From positions 2,480,001 to 2,544,000 of the forward strand of contig NZ_CP062946.1 of assembly GCF_014898095.1 (NCBI RefSeq): a DNA stretch of 64,000 nt, given 5' to 3'. The stretch's first letter is position 1. Each line of letters begins with the position of its first letter. Source of the DNA: Thalassotalea sp. LPB0316. Its GTDB lineage: Bacteria; Pseudomonadota; Gammaproteobacteria; Enterobacterales; Alteromonadaceae. The notes beneath the pieces were generated by a model. The model worked only from the letters and a program-made list of their open reading frames with translations. It was not told where the DNA came from and ran no database searches. A program made the position numbers and the translations under genes. This document shows, piece after piece, positions 9,140-17,955 of this stretch.

Positions 9140-10123
9140 ATGGCTAAGCAAATAACCAACCTTGTCGCTGATATCGGTGGCACTAATATTCGAATCGGGC
9201 AAGTGCTCGACAATCGAGAGATAGTAAACATTGATGTGTTTCAATGTCGTGATTTTCCATCGCTAGCGGATGTCTTCACACATTATTTAACGCGTAACGA
9301 ATTAGCGCAATCGCAATTAAATGTGTGTTTAGCGATTGCATGCCCAGCAGAGCAAGACTTGGTTGTCATGACCAACATGCCTTGGCAATTTTCAAAGAGC
9401 GAACTAAAAGCTACGCTAAATTTAAACCACTTGTTGGTGATCAATGATTACACCGCCATTGCTCATGCCGTACCGTTTTTGACTGATGATCAAAAAGTCC
9501 AGATTGGTCGCGGTGAAGCACTTGCTAATCGGCCAATTTCTATTTGTGGACCAGGCACAGGCTTAGGTGTTGCGAATGTGGTGCCAAGTGAAAATGGTTG
9601 GGTGAGCCTTGGTGGTGAAGGCGGTCATGTTGATTTTGCACCGATAGATGAAGCAGAAATGGCTATTTTGCGTTTCTTAATGAAAAAATACGCGCATGTA
9701 TCATACGAGCAATTGTTATCTGGTTTGGGGATTGAACAAATCTATCAAGCATTAGCTGACTATCAAGGTGTTGAAGCAAAACCACTTGCTGCGCATGAGA
9801 TTTCAGCCGCAGCACTGGATAACACCGATGATCTTTGTCATCAAACACTTGAGCAGTTTTGTAAAATTTTAGGTAGTTTCGCTGGTAACTTAGCGTTAAC
9901 GCTCAGTAGTTTTAGCGGTGTATATATTGCCGGCGGTATCGTTCCGCGTTTTATAGAATTCTTAAAACAAAGTGAATTTAGAGCTCGCTTTGAAGAAAAA
10001 GGGCGCTTGAGCCCATTTAACCAAAATATTCCAACATACGTCATCACAGAGGCGCAACCTGGTTTACTGGGCGCATGTGCTTATTTGTGCCAGCAGCTTA
10101 AAGAGGATTTATCACGTGACTAA
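9140..10123 (+). CDS. glk: Glucokinase
   Basis: The 327-residue ATP-dependent kinase phosphorylates glucose to glucose-6-phosphate. LVADIGGTNIRIGQ at residues 8-21 is the phosphate-1 loop; CGPGTGLGVANV near 137-148 and the SLGGEGGHVDF region near 155-165 carry nucleotide and zinc/sugar contacts; VYIAGGIVPRF near 263 completes the ROK-like/Glk fold. It sits between edd and eda, so the operon covers glucose to pyruvate. Confidence 0.96.
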   Translation: MAKQITNLVADIGGTNIRIGQVLDNREIVNIDVFQCRDFPSLADVFTHYLTRNELAQSQLNVCLAIACPAEQDLVVMTNMPWQFSKSELKATLNLNHLLVINDYTAIAHAVPFLTDDQKVQIGRGEALANRPISICGPGTGLGVANVVPSENGWVSLGGEGGHVDFAPIDEAEMAILRFLMKKYAHVSYEQLLSGLGIEQIYQALADYQGVEAKPLAAHEISAAALDNTDDLCHQTLEQFCKILGSFAGNLALTLSSFSGVYIAGGIVPRFIEFLKQSEFRARFEEKGRLSPFNQNIPTYVITEAQPGLLGACAYLCQQLKEDLSRD

Positions 10124-10760
10124 GAATTGGCAAATTACGCCGCAAGATTTATTTGCTATGGGTCCTATTGTCCCTGTGTTGGTAATTGAAGATGTAGAAG
10201 ATGCGCTTCCGATTGCAAAAGCTTTACTTGCAGCTGATATCAAAGTACTTGAAGTAACTTTGCGAACACCGTCTGCTTTAAAAGTTATTGAAACAATAGC
10301 TAAGGCTTTACCTGACGCTGTTGTTGGCGCAGGAACGGTAACAAATCGAGAATTACTTCAAGCCTCTGCCGATGCTGGTGCTAAGTTCGCCATTAGCCCA
10401 GGTTTAACGAAAGACTTGTTGAAAGCAGGTAATCAAGGAAACATCGCCTTGATCCCCGGTATTTCCTCTATTTCCGAATTAATGGATGGTATCGATTACG
10501 GCTACGATCACTTTAAGTTTTTTCCTGCTGAAGCATCGGGTGGCGTAAAAGCTATTCAAAGTATTGGTGGCCCTTTCCCTGACATTAAGTTTTGCCCAAC
10601 AGGTGGTATTAACGTCAATAATGTAAAGAGCTACTTGGCCCTTAAAAATGTTGCATGTTGTGGCGGCTCTTGGCTTGTTTCTGATGAGATCATCAAAAAC
10701 AAAGATTGGGATAAAGTGACTCAATTAGCCAAAGAAGCAGTGGCACTAGCAAATTCATAG
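10116..10760 (+). CDS. eda: KDPG/KHG aldolase
   Basis: The 214-residue aldolase cleaves KDPG to pyruvate and glyceraldehyde-3-phosphate. VLEVTLRTPSAL carries the catalytic Glu region, GAGTVTNRELL the phosphate/pyruvate site, and FKFFPAEASGG the Schiff-base Lys. The GTG start at 10116 overlaps the glk stop by 8 bp and has GAGG nine bases upstream; it gives the same length as E. coli Eda (213). The frame is open further upstream inside glk, but that extension is not Eda-like. Confidence 0.95.
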   Translation: MTKNWQITPQDLFAMGPIVPVLVIEDVEDALPIAKALLAADIKVLEVTLRTPSALKVIETIAKALPDAVVGAGTVTNRELLQASADAGAKFAISPGLTKDLLKAGNQGNIALIPGISSISELMDGIDYGYDHFKFFPAEASGGVKAIQSIGGPFPDIKFCPTGGINVNNVKSYLALKNVACCGGSWLVSDEIIKNKDWDKVTQLAKEAVALANS

Positions 10761-10779
10761 CGCTCAGTGTACTCATCTA

Positions 10780-10805
10780 AAAGCCAGCTCTTGCTGGCTT
10801 TTTTG
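10780..10805 (+). terminator. Terminator of the zwf-eda operon
   Basis: AAGCCAGC (10781-10788), a 4-nt loop, GCTGGCTT (10793-10800) and a T run to 10805 form a compact intrinsic terminator 20 bp after eda. Confidence 0.92.
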
Positions 10806-10914
10806 TTCACGGACGAACATTATTAATGAATTGCCATGGACGGTGTAATGCGCACTTTGTCGACAGCGTAAAACTGGTTTATAGTGGTTCCCCCCTGTAT
10901 AGCGGAACCTTTTT

Positions 10915-11592
10915 ATGTGTGGTCGGTTAAATACTTATGCGCGCTCTGTTGCAAAAGCATCGCAAGAGCTAAACGTTATTAATCCAGATGCGCAAATCTA
11001 TCAGCGCTTTATTCGTGCAACCGATCGCGTTTCTATCATCGTTGAAGCCAATAACATCCGCTATATCGACAATGCTATTTGGTGGTTGCTATTAGAAAAA
11101 GATGCTAGTGGTCTTAAGCCTTCTAAATACACCTCGTTTAATACTCGCTACGATAAACTAAACACGCCGCGTTCAGCGGGTTATCAAGCTTTTAGGCAAA
11201 GTCGTTGTTTAATTCCGGTAAAGGGCTTTGGTGAAACAGAGTTTGTTAATAAAAAGCCATTACACTATGTCGATTTTACCGTAGAAGAGGGCGATTATAT
11301 GTGTTTAGGAGGCTTATACCGGCAATGGCAATTTGAAGATAACTTAATTTGCTCGTGTTCGGTTATCACGTTACCACCACACGATAAATTAACTCATATT
11401 CATTCAAAGGCGTCACCGCTTATTGTGCCAAAAATTCGATACAACCAGTGGTTAGATCCTAATGAGCAAAACCCGAAAGTGTTTGATGATTTACTTGCGC
11501 CGCACCTACCACACAAGCTCTATGCGCAACACATTGATAAACCATCGAGCTATCATCCAGTAGGACAAGTCGAAGTTATCGCTGCTGATTAA
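10915..11592 (+). CDS. SRAP-family (HMCES/YedK-like) DNA-crosslink protein
   Basis: The 225-residue protein begins MCGRLN; after removal of Met, Cys2 is the catalytic nucleophile of SRAP proteins, which form a covalent crosslink to abasic sites in single-stranded DNA. Further family features are FNTRYDKLNTPRSAGYQAF (about 77-95), RCLIPVKGFGETEF near 99, and THIHSKASPLIV, the position of the conserved His. The protein is near the size of E. coli YedK (222). No SOS box was seen upstream. It is a single gene flanked by the eda terminator. Confidence 0.9.
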   Translation: MCGRLNTYARSVAKASQELNVINPDAQIYQRFIRATDRVSIIVEANNIRYIDNAIWWLLLEKDASGLKPSKYTSFNTRYDKLNTPRSAGYQAFRQSRCLIPVKGFGETEFVNKKPLHYVDFTVEEGDYMCLGGLYRQWQFEDNLICSCSVITLPPHDKLTHIHSKASPLIVPKIRYNQWLDPNEQNPKVFDDLLAPHLPHKLYAQHIDKPSSYHPVGQVEVIAAD

Positions 11593-11650
11593 ATGAATAG
11601 TGACGTATTACTAAAATATATTTGCAACCAGCCTCATGCTTTAAGACATC

Positions 11651-11929
11651 TCAATCGGTAAACCAAGCACTGTAAACATAAAATGTTAGCCCGGCGACTA
11701 AGCCCAAATGGATTGCCCCAAGAACCATTATGAAAAAAGCATCGAACGAGTCGTTAGCACCAAATAAAGCGGGCACCCAGGTGCCGAAAAATGGCATTAT
11801 GACATATAAAAGTCCGCCACCAATAGCTGATGCTATCACTCATCCCAATATAGGGCTTACCGATTTTAATAGCAGAGGGAAGATAAAAATCACCAACAAA
11901 ACTGATAGAAATGTGAGTACTTGAACCAT
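11651..11929 (-). pseudogene. Small membrane-protein gene interrupted by an in-frame TGA
   Basis: Reading from ATG at 11929 gives a hydrophobic segment (VLTFLSVLLVIFIFPLLLKS), then TGA at 11842-11840, then the same frame runs on for 62 codons with two more membrane spans (IASAIGGGLLYVIMPFF and IMVLGAIHLGLVAGLTFYVY). Without the stop it would be a 92-residue protein with three transmembrane segments; TGG to TGA would explain it. The downstream half could be restarted at GTG 11839. I do not recognise the family. No terminator or strong ribosome binding site is visible. Confidence 0.6.
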
Positions 11930-12185
11930 AATTACACTAAGTTTTTACACTAAGATTTAGATGCTTAATACATGTATAAAGGTATTATATGAAGGATCTG
12001 CGTTAGTTCTGTGATTGTTTGTTACCGATTGACGATATCAATGTAACGTCAGGTTACCGTGGCCAGCATTAACACGATTGCAATAACTGATTACAGCGTT
12101 TTTGATTTCAAACTGTAACAGTTTTAATTTTCATTGCTCATAAAATAGGCACATATCATATAGCCCTATAGTCGATGGAAATGAG

Positions 12186-12295
12186 ATGTTAAGCAAAAGT
12201 TACAATCGCTTATTACTCAAATATCAAATAACCCAGAACGTCATTTATTTAGCACCATTTGTCGGGTATTAGAGAAGCATATAAATGCAAGTTGC
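12186..12295 (+). pseudogene. Frameshifted N-terminus of the GGDEF/EAL gene
   Basis: An ATG at 12186, preceded by GGA at 6-nt spacing, reads MLSK and then runs to a stop. The -1 frame from the AAAA run at 12195-12198 reads KLQSLITQISNNPERHLFST and continues without a stop into the downstream GAF-like sequence. Between the TGA at 12182 and GTG 12296 that frame contains no ATG, GTG or TTG. Restoring one A to the run would join start and frame. Confidence 0.65.
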
Positions 12296-14338
12296 GTGTT
12301 TATTGCGAGAATTTCTGACGATGAAAAAACTTATACTAGCGTAGTGGCTGTTGAAAATGGCAAGCAGATAGATAACTTTAGTTATGCGCTCGAGCATACC
12401 CCTTTTGCAGATTTAAAAAACGCGACGGTTGTCTGTATTAAAGATAGTGTTCAAACCTTATATCCACAAGATACGCTGATAACCAACATGGATTCACAAG
12501 GTTATCTCGGTATTCCTTTATGCATAGGTAGCGACAAAAAAAACGTACTTTTAGTCGCACTATATCAAACACCGTTTAAAGAGATAGAAGAAGTAGAAGC
12601 ACTTTGTGTCCTGTTTGCAAGTTATATAGAAAAGGAGCTGTTACAACAGGAATACCTGACAGCACTAAAGCTTAGTCACTCAATCGTTCAAAATAACAAA
12701 GAAGGTATTATTGTTTGCGATAAATTTAATCGAGTGATTTATACCAATCAAGCCTTTAGTCAAATTACCCAATATTCACGTGACGATATCTATGGCAACA
12801 ACCCAAGCATGTTGAAATCAGGTAAACATGACGAACTATTTTATCGCAATATGTACCACCAACTTCACACTGTGGGTAAATGGCAAGGTGAGATCTATAA
12901 TAAACGTAAAAATGGTGAGGTCTATCCTCAGTACCTAACTATCAATACTTTACTTGATGGTAGTAGCCAGGTGAGCCACTATATTGCGCAATTTTCCGAT
13001 ATCACGCCGGAAAAAGCTGCTGAACAAGCAATGTTTAATAAAGCTAACTTTGATCAACTGACTCAATTAGTTAATCGCAGCTATTTATTAGATTGTATCA
13101 ATAGTCAATTGCTAGCCAGCACTGATGCTGACGCAAGTGGCGCACTCATATTGTTTGATATAGACTCATTTCGAAATGTTAACTACGTTTTTGATCAGCA
13201 GTTTGGCAATTTATTATTAGTAGAAATAGCTAAACGGGTTTTAGAAATCACTGATAGCAATGAGACAGTGGCTCGTTTAAGTGCCGATAACTTTGCTTTT
13301 TATAGCCCAGAAATTCACTCAAGAGAGCAGCTGGAACATAAGATTTCTCAGTTGTGTTGTACCTTTGAGCAACCCTTTGATATTCGAGACACAAGTATTA
13401 GCTGCACAATAAGTGTTGGTGCAGCACTTGCGACACTTGACTTAGCTGATGCTGAGTCATTACTTATCAAAGCAGAGCAAGCACATTGTCGAGCCAAACG
13501 TCGCAATGGTCATAGCCATCAAATACACGATCAGAGTATTGAAGCAGACTTTAACCGCTTAAATCGTTTAATACCGGAGCTAAAACAAGCAATTGCTAAC
13601 GAAGAAATTGACGTACATTTTCAACCGATTTTTTGTCATAAGCACAACCAATTTACTAAGGTCGAAGCACTTGCGCGTTGGCAAAATAACGGTGAATGGG
13701 TTTCACCCGCAGAATTCATTCCTATTGCAGAAAAGTATGGTTTGATCAAAAGCCTTGGCGATATCGTGCTGAAAAAATCTTGTTTATTACTTAATCGCCT
13801 AGCACAACACGACATAAACGAGATTGTAGTCACCGTCAATCGTTCAGTTTATGAGTTTCCTTTGCGAACATCAGAAAATAGTAAGTGGATAGATACTATT
13901 ACCGCTTACCGTTTGTCACCCGAGCAATTTTGCTTTGAATTAACCGAAAGCATACTAGCAACTGAACAAGGCAACACGTTAGAGGTATTAAAACTTGTCC
14001 AAAGAAATGGTAGCCAAGTGGCGATTGACGACTTTGGTACAGGTTATTCATCGCTAAGTTATTTACGTAAATTTAATGCTGACTATTTAAAAATAGACCA
14101 ATCTTTTATTCGAGAACTATTTGATTCGCAAGAGTCTGCACAGCTGGTGCAAACTATTATTTCAATGGCACAGGCGATGAATATGGCAACTATTGCTGAG
14201 GGGATAGAAACCCAGGAGCAAGCTGACTATTTAATCCAAAATGGCGTAAATCTTTTACAAGGTTATTTTTATTCAAAACCATTGCCTGAAAGTTCATTAA
14301 TCAGTTTATTAACAAATTCATGTGGTGAGACGTGTTAG
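12296..14338 (+). CDS. GAF-PAS-GGDEF-EAL cyclic-di-GMP phosphodiesterase (5' end frameshifted)
   Basis: The open frame encodes 680 residues: remainder of a GAF-like sensor (1-110), PAS (about 125-245), GGDEF (about 255-410) and EAL (about 430-670). The GGDEF signature is degraded to SADNF near residue 330, so cyclase activity is unlikely. The EAL domain keeps EALARW (about 456) and IDDFGTGYSSL, so it should hydrolyse c-di-GMP. GTG 12296 lacks a ribosome binding site and begins inside the GAF fold; the natural start appears to be ATG 12186, separated by a one-base shift. The stop overlaps an open GTG of the next gene. Confidence 0.85.
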   Translation: MFIARISDDEKTYTSVVAVENGKQIDNFSYALEHTPFADLKNATVVCIKDSVQTLYPQDTLITNMDSQGYLGIPLCIGSDKKNVLLVALYQTPFKEIEEVEALCVLFASYIEKELLQQEYLTALKLSHSIVQNNKEGIIVCDKFNRVIYTNQAFSQITQYSRDDIYGNNPSMLKSGKHDELFYRNMYHQLHTVGKWQGEIYNKRKNGEVYPQYLTINTLLDGSSQVSHYIAQFSDITPEKAAEQAMFNKANFDQLTQLVNRSYLLDCINSQLLASTDADASGALILFDIDSFRNVNYVFDQQFGNLLLVEIAKRVLEITDSNETVARLSADNFAFYSPEIHSREQLEHKISQLCCTFEQPFDIRDTSISCTISVGAALATLDLADAESLLIKAEQAHCRAKRRNGHSHQIHDQSIEADFNRLNRLIPELKQAIANEEIDVHFQPIFCHKHNQFTKVEALARWQNNGEWVSPAEFIPIAEKYGLIKSLGDIVLKKSCLLLNRLAQHDINEIVVTVNRSVYEFPLRTSENSKWIDTITAYRLSPEQFCFELTESILATEQGNTLEVLKLVQRNGSQVAIDDFGTGYSSLSYLRKFNADYLKIDQSFIRELFDSQESAQLVQTIISMAQAMNMATIAEGIETQEQADYLIQNGVNLLQGYFYSKPLPESSLISLLTNSCGETC

Positions 14339-14427
14339 GTGAGACGTTCGCGCAAAAGACGGCCGGTAAAAAGAAGCTTCAGAAATGGTGCGATACTGAA
14401 AATGCAGAAAATAAGAAGAGAAAACTA

Positions 14428-15696
14428 ATGTTTGATAAGTTGCAAAGACAAATGCAGATGTACGAATCGCTGCTTACCAATGTCAATGCTTATATATTTG
14501 TAAAAGATCTCAATGGTGTTTACACGTTTGCAAATCAAAAAATGGCCGAGCTGTTCAATGTGCCAGTAGAAGATATTATTGGCCAAGATGATAGTGCATT
14601 TTTCGATTTGTCGGAATATCAGGCCATACTCGATAATGACCGCAAGGTCTTTGATGATGAAGTAACCATTGAATCGGAAGAAGAGAATTATATAAAGTCG
14701 TCTAATACGGTCCGTATTTATCAAACAACCAAGTCACCGATGTATGACGAGCAAGGTACCTTGATTGGTCTATATGGTATTGCAACAGATATTACGGAGC
14801 GTAAATTACTCGAGATTGAACTTGATGAGCAGCACGATTTACTGAATGTAGTACTTGATAACGTTGATGCCTTTATTTACATGAAAGATAGTAATCGCAA
14901 TTTTTTATATGTAAATAGCAAAACGGCTGACTTATTTGGCTACGATGCGAGTTATATTTCCGGCAAGCTCGACTCTAAAGTACTACCAACAGAAACTGCC
15001 GACCATTTTTGGCAATCTGACAAACAAGTTTTTGATAAAAACGAAAAAGTAGTTGCACATGAAAGTATGGACGCCGATGGCAAGAAGCTCCATTACCAAA
15101 GTGTAAAAGTACCTTTTGAATATGGTAAAGGTAAAAGGGCACTTATTGGGTTTTCTACCGATGTAACCGAGCTATACAATTTAAAAGAATCTTACGAGGA
15201 ATTGGCTACTAAAGACCACCTCACAGGTGCTTATAACCGGCGCTATTTTGAAGAGCATGCGCAAATAGAGTTTGCTCGCGCCAAGCGTCATAGCTCGCCT
15301 ATGGCGATGATTTTATTGGATGTTGATCATTTTAAACACGTCAATGACACCTTTGGTCACGCCAGTGGTGATAACGTATTGAAAAGTTTAACAACGCTCC
15401 TTAAGTCAATGATTAGAGAGCATGATATTGTTGCTCGAATTGGTGGAGAGGAGTTTATTATATTGCTACCTGAAACTAACGGCGACGATGCTTATGTAAT
15501 TGCACAAAGGATCAGGCAGGCACAAATGGATCTGCCAATTAAAGATGATGTGGTTGGTGATATTTTTATCACAATTAGCTCGGGTGTTGTTGAACGTTCT
15601 ACACTGCATCAATCGTTTAATGACATGTTAAAAGCAGCAGATAAAGCACTTTATCAAGCCAAAACATCTGGCAGAAATCGGGTGGAGATTGGTTGA
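14428..15696 (+). CDS. PAS-PAS-GGDEF diguanylate cyclase
   Basis: About 422 residues with two PAS domains (ANVNAYIFVKDLNGVYTFAN and DNVDAFIYMKDSNRNFLYVN mark their starts) and a C-terminal GGDEF domain. The cyclase loop is intact (RIGGEEFIILL), with DHLTGAYNRRYFEEH at its start, so c-di-GMP synthesis is expected. The frame is open to GTG 14332, overlapping the preceding phosphodiesterase gene, but ATG 14428 has AAGAG seven bases upstream and removes a lysine-rich, non-domain leader. The tandem phosphodiesterase and cyclase genes probably act on the same pool. Confidence 0.88.
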   Translation: MFDKLQRQMQMYESLLTNVNAYIFVKDLNGVYTFANQKMAELFNVPVEDIIGQDDSAFFDLSEYQAILDNDRKVFDDEVTIESEEENYIKSSNTVRIYQTTKSPMYDEQGTLIGLYGIATDITERKLLEIELDEQHDLLNVVLDNVDAFIYMKDSNRNFLYVNSKTADLFGYDASYISGKLDSKVLPTETADHFWQSDKQVFDKNEKVVAHESMDADGKKLHYQSVKVPFEYGKGKRALIGFSTDVTELYNLKESYEELATKDHLTGAYNRRYFEEHAQIEFARAKRHSSPMAMILLDVDHFKHVNDTFGHASGDNVLKSLTTLLKSMIREHDIVARIGGEEFIILLPETNGDDAYVIAQRIRQAQMDLPIKDDVVGDIFITISSGVVERSTLHQSFNDMLKAADKALYQAKTSGRNRVEIG

Positions 15697-15807
15697 TGTT
15701 TATCGGGCCAAATCAAGACTTTCGCTCATGCTATGATGGACTTAATTTGGCTCAACTATTCAGACATTTTGTGGAAATTTAACCCTCTAAAAATAAGAGG
15801 TTAGAAG

Positions 15808-15884
15808 TGGTCGGGATAGCAGGACTTGAACCTGCGACCTCACGTCCCCCAGACGCACGCGCTACCAGACTGCGCTATATCCCG
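15808..15884 (-). tRNA. tRNA-Pro(GGG)
   Basis: The minus strand folds as a 77-nt cloverleaf: acceptor CGGGATA/TATCCCG, D arm GCGC/GCGC, anticodon loop CTGGGGG (anticodon GGG), T arm GCAGG/CCTGC around TTCAAGT, and an encoded CCA end. Sequence resembles enterobacterial proL. Confidence 0.95.
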
Positions 15885-15961
15885 ATGTCCTTTTGACCAC
15901 GCTATATTAACCGTTTATCCTGAAAAAGCAATATAGAGTTTTTATCTAAAATATCAACTGG

Positions 15962-17653
15962 TTATTTGTTGTTCACTTGTTCATTCGATGTCGCATTATT
16001 CGTTGAAAACTGAGTAATGTAGTGAATGCCATCGATTAATAATGGAAAGTCTTTATCGTCCATAATAGGTTCTCCTAAACGCTGTGAAAACGTTTGGAAG
16101 TTCGAGTTCTGATCGACAAACACTGAACGATCTTTATCAAACACCATAATGCCGTTTTTATGGGTATTGGCTAATACGCGATCTCTTTTTAACGAAACAA
16201 TGGATTTACCAACGCTATAGCGTGGGGTTTTGATGTCACAAGCAAGCCAATGGTTTAATAACGTAGGTGCAATATCCATATGATTTGTACGCTCATCAAT
16301 ATCGACTTTCTTGATGTGTGGACTAATTAACAGTGCCGGCTTTTTAGATAAGCTGTCCGATAGGTTTTGATTACCGATACGAGAAATAAAAACGATATCG
16401 TTTTGTCGATTTTGTTTTTGAGCCAGTAATAGTGCATCAACAAAAATCTGATATTGATAGTTATCTTCCTGATCAAAATAAATAACATGTAAGCCAGGTG
16501 GAATTTCTTCAAAAATGTCTGCGTTCAAATACGGTGAAATATCATCAATTTGTTCTTCGCTTTCAAATAAGTCGCTTGCCCAGCTTGGCAAACCATGCGA
16601 AGTTTCACTACCAACTTGAGTAAAACTGGATGTTAACCCTTGCTGTGAAAGTGCTTGAAATAAGACTGGCGCTTTTTGCTGCGCAAGCACCTCTGGCTGG
16701 TAAATAGTGGGTAAGCTATAAAAGAGATTGAACCACGCATCGCTAAGTTCTGCGCTATCAGTATGGCGAAGCAACTTAGTTGTGCGTTGGTTTGAGCGCT
16801 CACTAAACTGGTTAATGTTTTTCTGACTCAAATTATTTTTAGTGAGGACAATCAATGCTCTTTGCGCTTCTTTATGTGCGCGACACTGACCTGTTAACTC
16901 AGGGTAGCTAGGCGCTTCATGGGCAAGCTTTAGTGGATTTGTTCTTCGCTCTAAATAGGCGTTCTTATCGAACATGCCATATTTCGTAAGGAGCGTTTTC
17001 GCGGTAAGTGGATAAGAAAGCGGTAGCACATTGTCTTGCCCTAAAATGTCATAATTAAGATTAGCATCGGCCCAAATATGGGTAATATGACTAAAGAAGA
17101 ACAAACCAACAAAACTGTGAATGAAGTATTTGGCAAATTTGGTATTTTGTAACTGCTCTAAGTGCTTCCAAGCGTAGTTAGATATAACTAACTCTACACT
17201 AAGCGCAATAATACAAACGACAACAGCCGTGAACCAAAATGCGCGACTATCAGCTTCTATTTGGGTGTTAATAACCGCCAATATTTGATCAGAAGATGAG
17301 CTATTGATGTGATAACCAAGTTGGCTGTAGATATAACCGTCGAGCAACAAGAGCATTATATAAACGGTAAAAACAACCGACGCGCTTGCCCGAATAAAGC
17401 GTGTGTATGGCAACAATAAGGTGATCGGGAATACAATCAATACAAAGGCTAAAAAGGTAATAAACGCCATATGGCTGAACCAGTTGGCGATTAAGTACAC
17501 TTGGCCAAGCAAAGTTTCAGGTAATGGCTCACTGGCGATGTAAATAACCGAACACGCAATTGCGATTGCAATGTTAAAAAACGTGAACCAATGACTCCAA
17601 CTAATTAACTTTAATAGTTTTTTGCTGTAATCCTTTGATACAATTGTTGCCAT
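15962..17653 (-). CDS. yejM: YejM/PbgA (LapC)-like inner-membrane protein, DUF3413 plus sulfatase-like domain
   Basis: The 563-residue protein has about five N-terminal transmembrane segments (residues 15-190, DUF3413) followed by a large periplasmic domain related to arylsulfatases, as in E. coli YejM (586). YejM/LapC senses periplasmic lipopolysaccharide and restrains LapB/FtsH degradation of LpxC. The expected catalytic metal cluster is not evident (RALIVLTKNNLSQKNINQF stands where active sulfatases carry metal-binding acids), in line with a non-enzymatic role. yejL follows the usual linkage, 9 bp upstream in the same operon, and yejK is divergent. Confidence 0.88.
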   Translation of the reverse strand: MATIVSKDYSKKLLKLISWSHWFTFFNIAIAIACSVIYIASEPLPETLLGQVYLIANWFSHMAFITFLAFVLIVFPITLLLPYTRFIRASASVVFTVYIMLLLLDGYIYSQLGYHINSSSSDQILAVINTQIEADSRAFWFTAVVVCIIALSVELVISNYAWKHLEQLQNTKFAKYFIHSFVGLFFFSHITHIWADANLNYDILGQDNVLPLSYPLTAKTLLTKYGMFDKNAYLERRTNPLKLAHEAPSYPELTGQCRAHKEAQRALIVLTKNNLSQKNINQFSERSNQRTTKLLRHTDSAELSDAWFNLFYSLPTIYQPEVLAQQKAPVLFQALSQQGLTSSFTQVGSETSHGLPSWASDLFESEEQIDDISPYLNADIFEEIPPGLHVIYFDQEDNYQYQIFVDALLLAQKQNRQNDIVFISRIGNQNLSDSLSKKPALLISPHIKKVDIDERTNHMDIAPTLLNHWLACDIKTPRYSVGKSIVSLKRDRVLANTHKNGIMVFDKDRSVFVDQNSNFQTFSQRLGEPIMDDKDFPLLIDGIHYITQFSTNNATSNEQVNNK

Positions 17654-17662
17654 AAATACTTC

Positions 17663-17881
17663 TTAAGATGATTTTATTGATTGTTTTAAAGCGTTTGCAA
17701 AGTTTTGCGTAATTTGCGCGCGTTGGCTCTCTGGCACTTGATTTAATATCACTTCAGTGACAGCATTCCCTAAACACATGAGTGCTAAGTCAGCTGTTGC
17801 AGACTCATCAGCTAAGACTTTCATCAAATCATCGATAATTTTTTCTACACGTTCGTTAGAATACTTGGATACAATAGGCAT
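17663..17881 (-). CDS. yejL: YejL-family (DUF1414) protein
   Basis: A 72-residue acidic cytosolic protein, [20 protein letters not shown] at the N-terminus, matching the DUF1414/YejL family in size (E. coli 75). Function is unknown; the family is nearly always linked to yejK and yejM. Here it precedes yejM by 9 bp and is divergent from yejK, the E. coli arrangement. Confidence 0.9.
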   Translation of the reverse strand: MPIVSKYSNERVEKIIDDLMKVLADESATADLALMCLGNAVTEVILNQVPESQRAQITQNFANALKQSIKSS

Positions 17882-17955
17882 AATTTAGTTGTTAATTAAA
17901 AATTTAATAGCCGCTAGTTTACCAAAACCGATAACGATATAACACTAGACAATTT

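Noticed and set aside
10806..10914. LexA box upstream of the SRAP gene
   Set aside because: CTG and CAG elements do not occur with 10-bp spacing here.
11840..11842. Selenocysteine (TGA) in the small membrane protein
   Set aside because: It falls in a hydrophobic stretch where Trp fits, with no redox motif; I could not identify a SECIS hairpin after it.
15778..15807. Terminator downstream of tRNA-Pro
   Set aside because: The AACCTCT/AGAGGGTT hairpin contains a bulge and is not followed by a T run on the minus strand.
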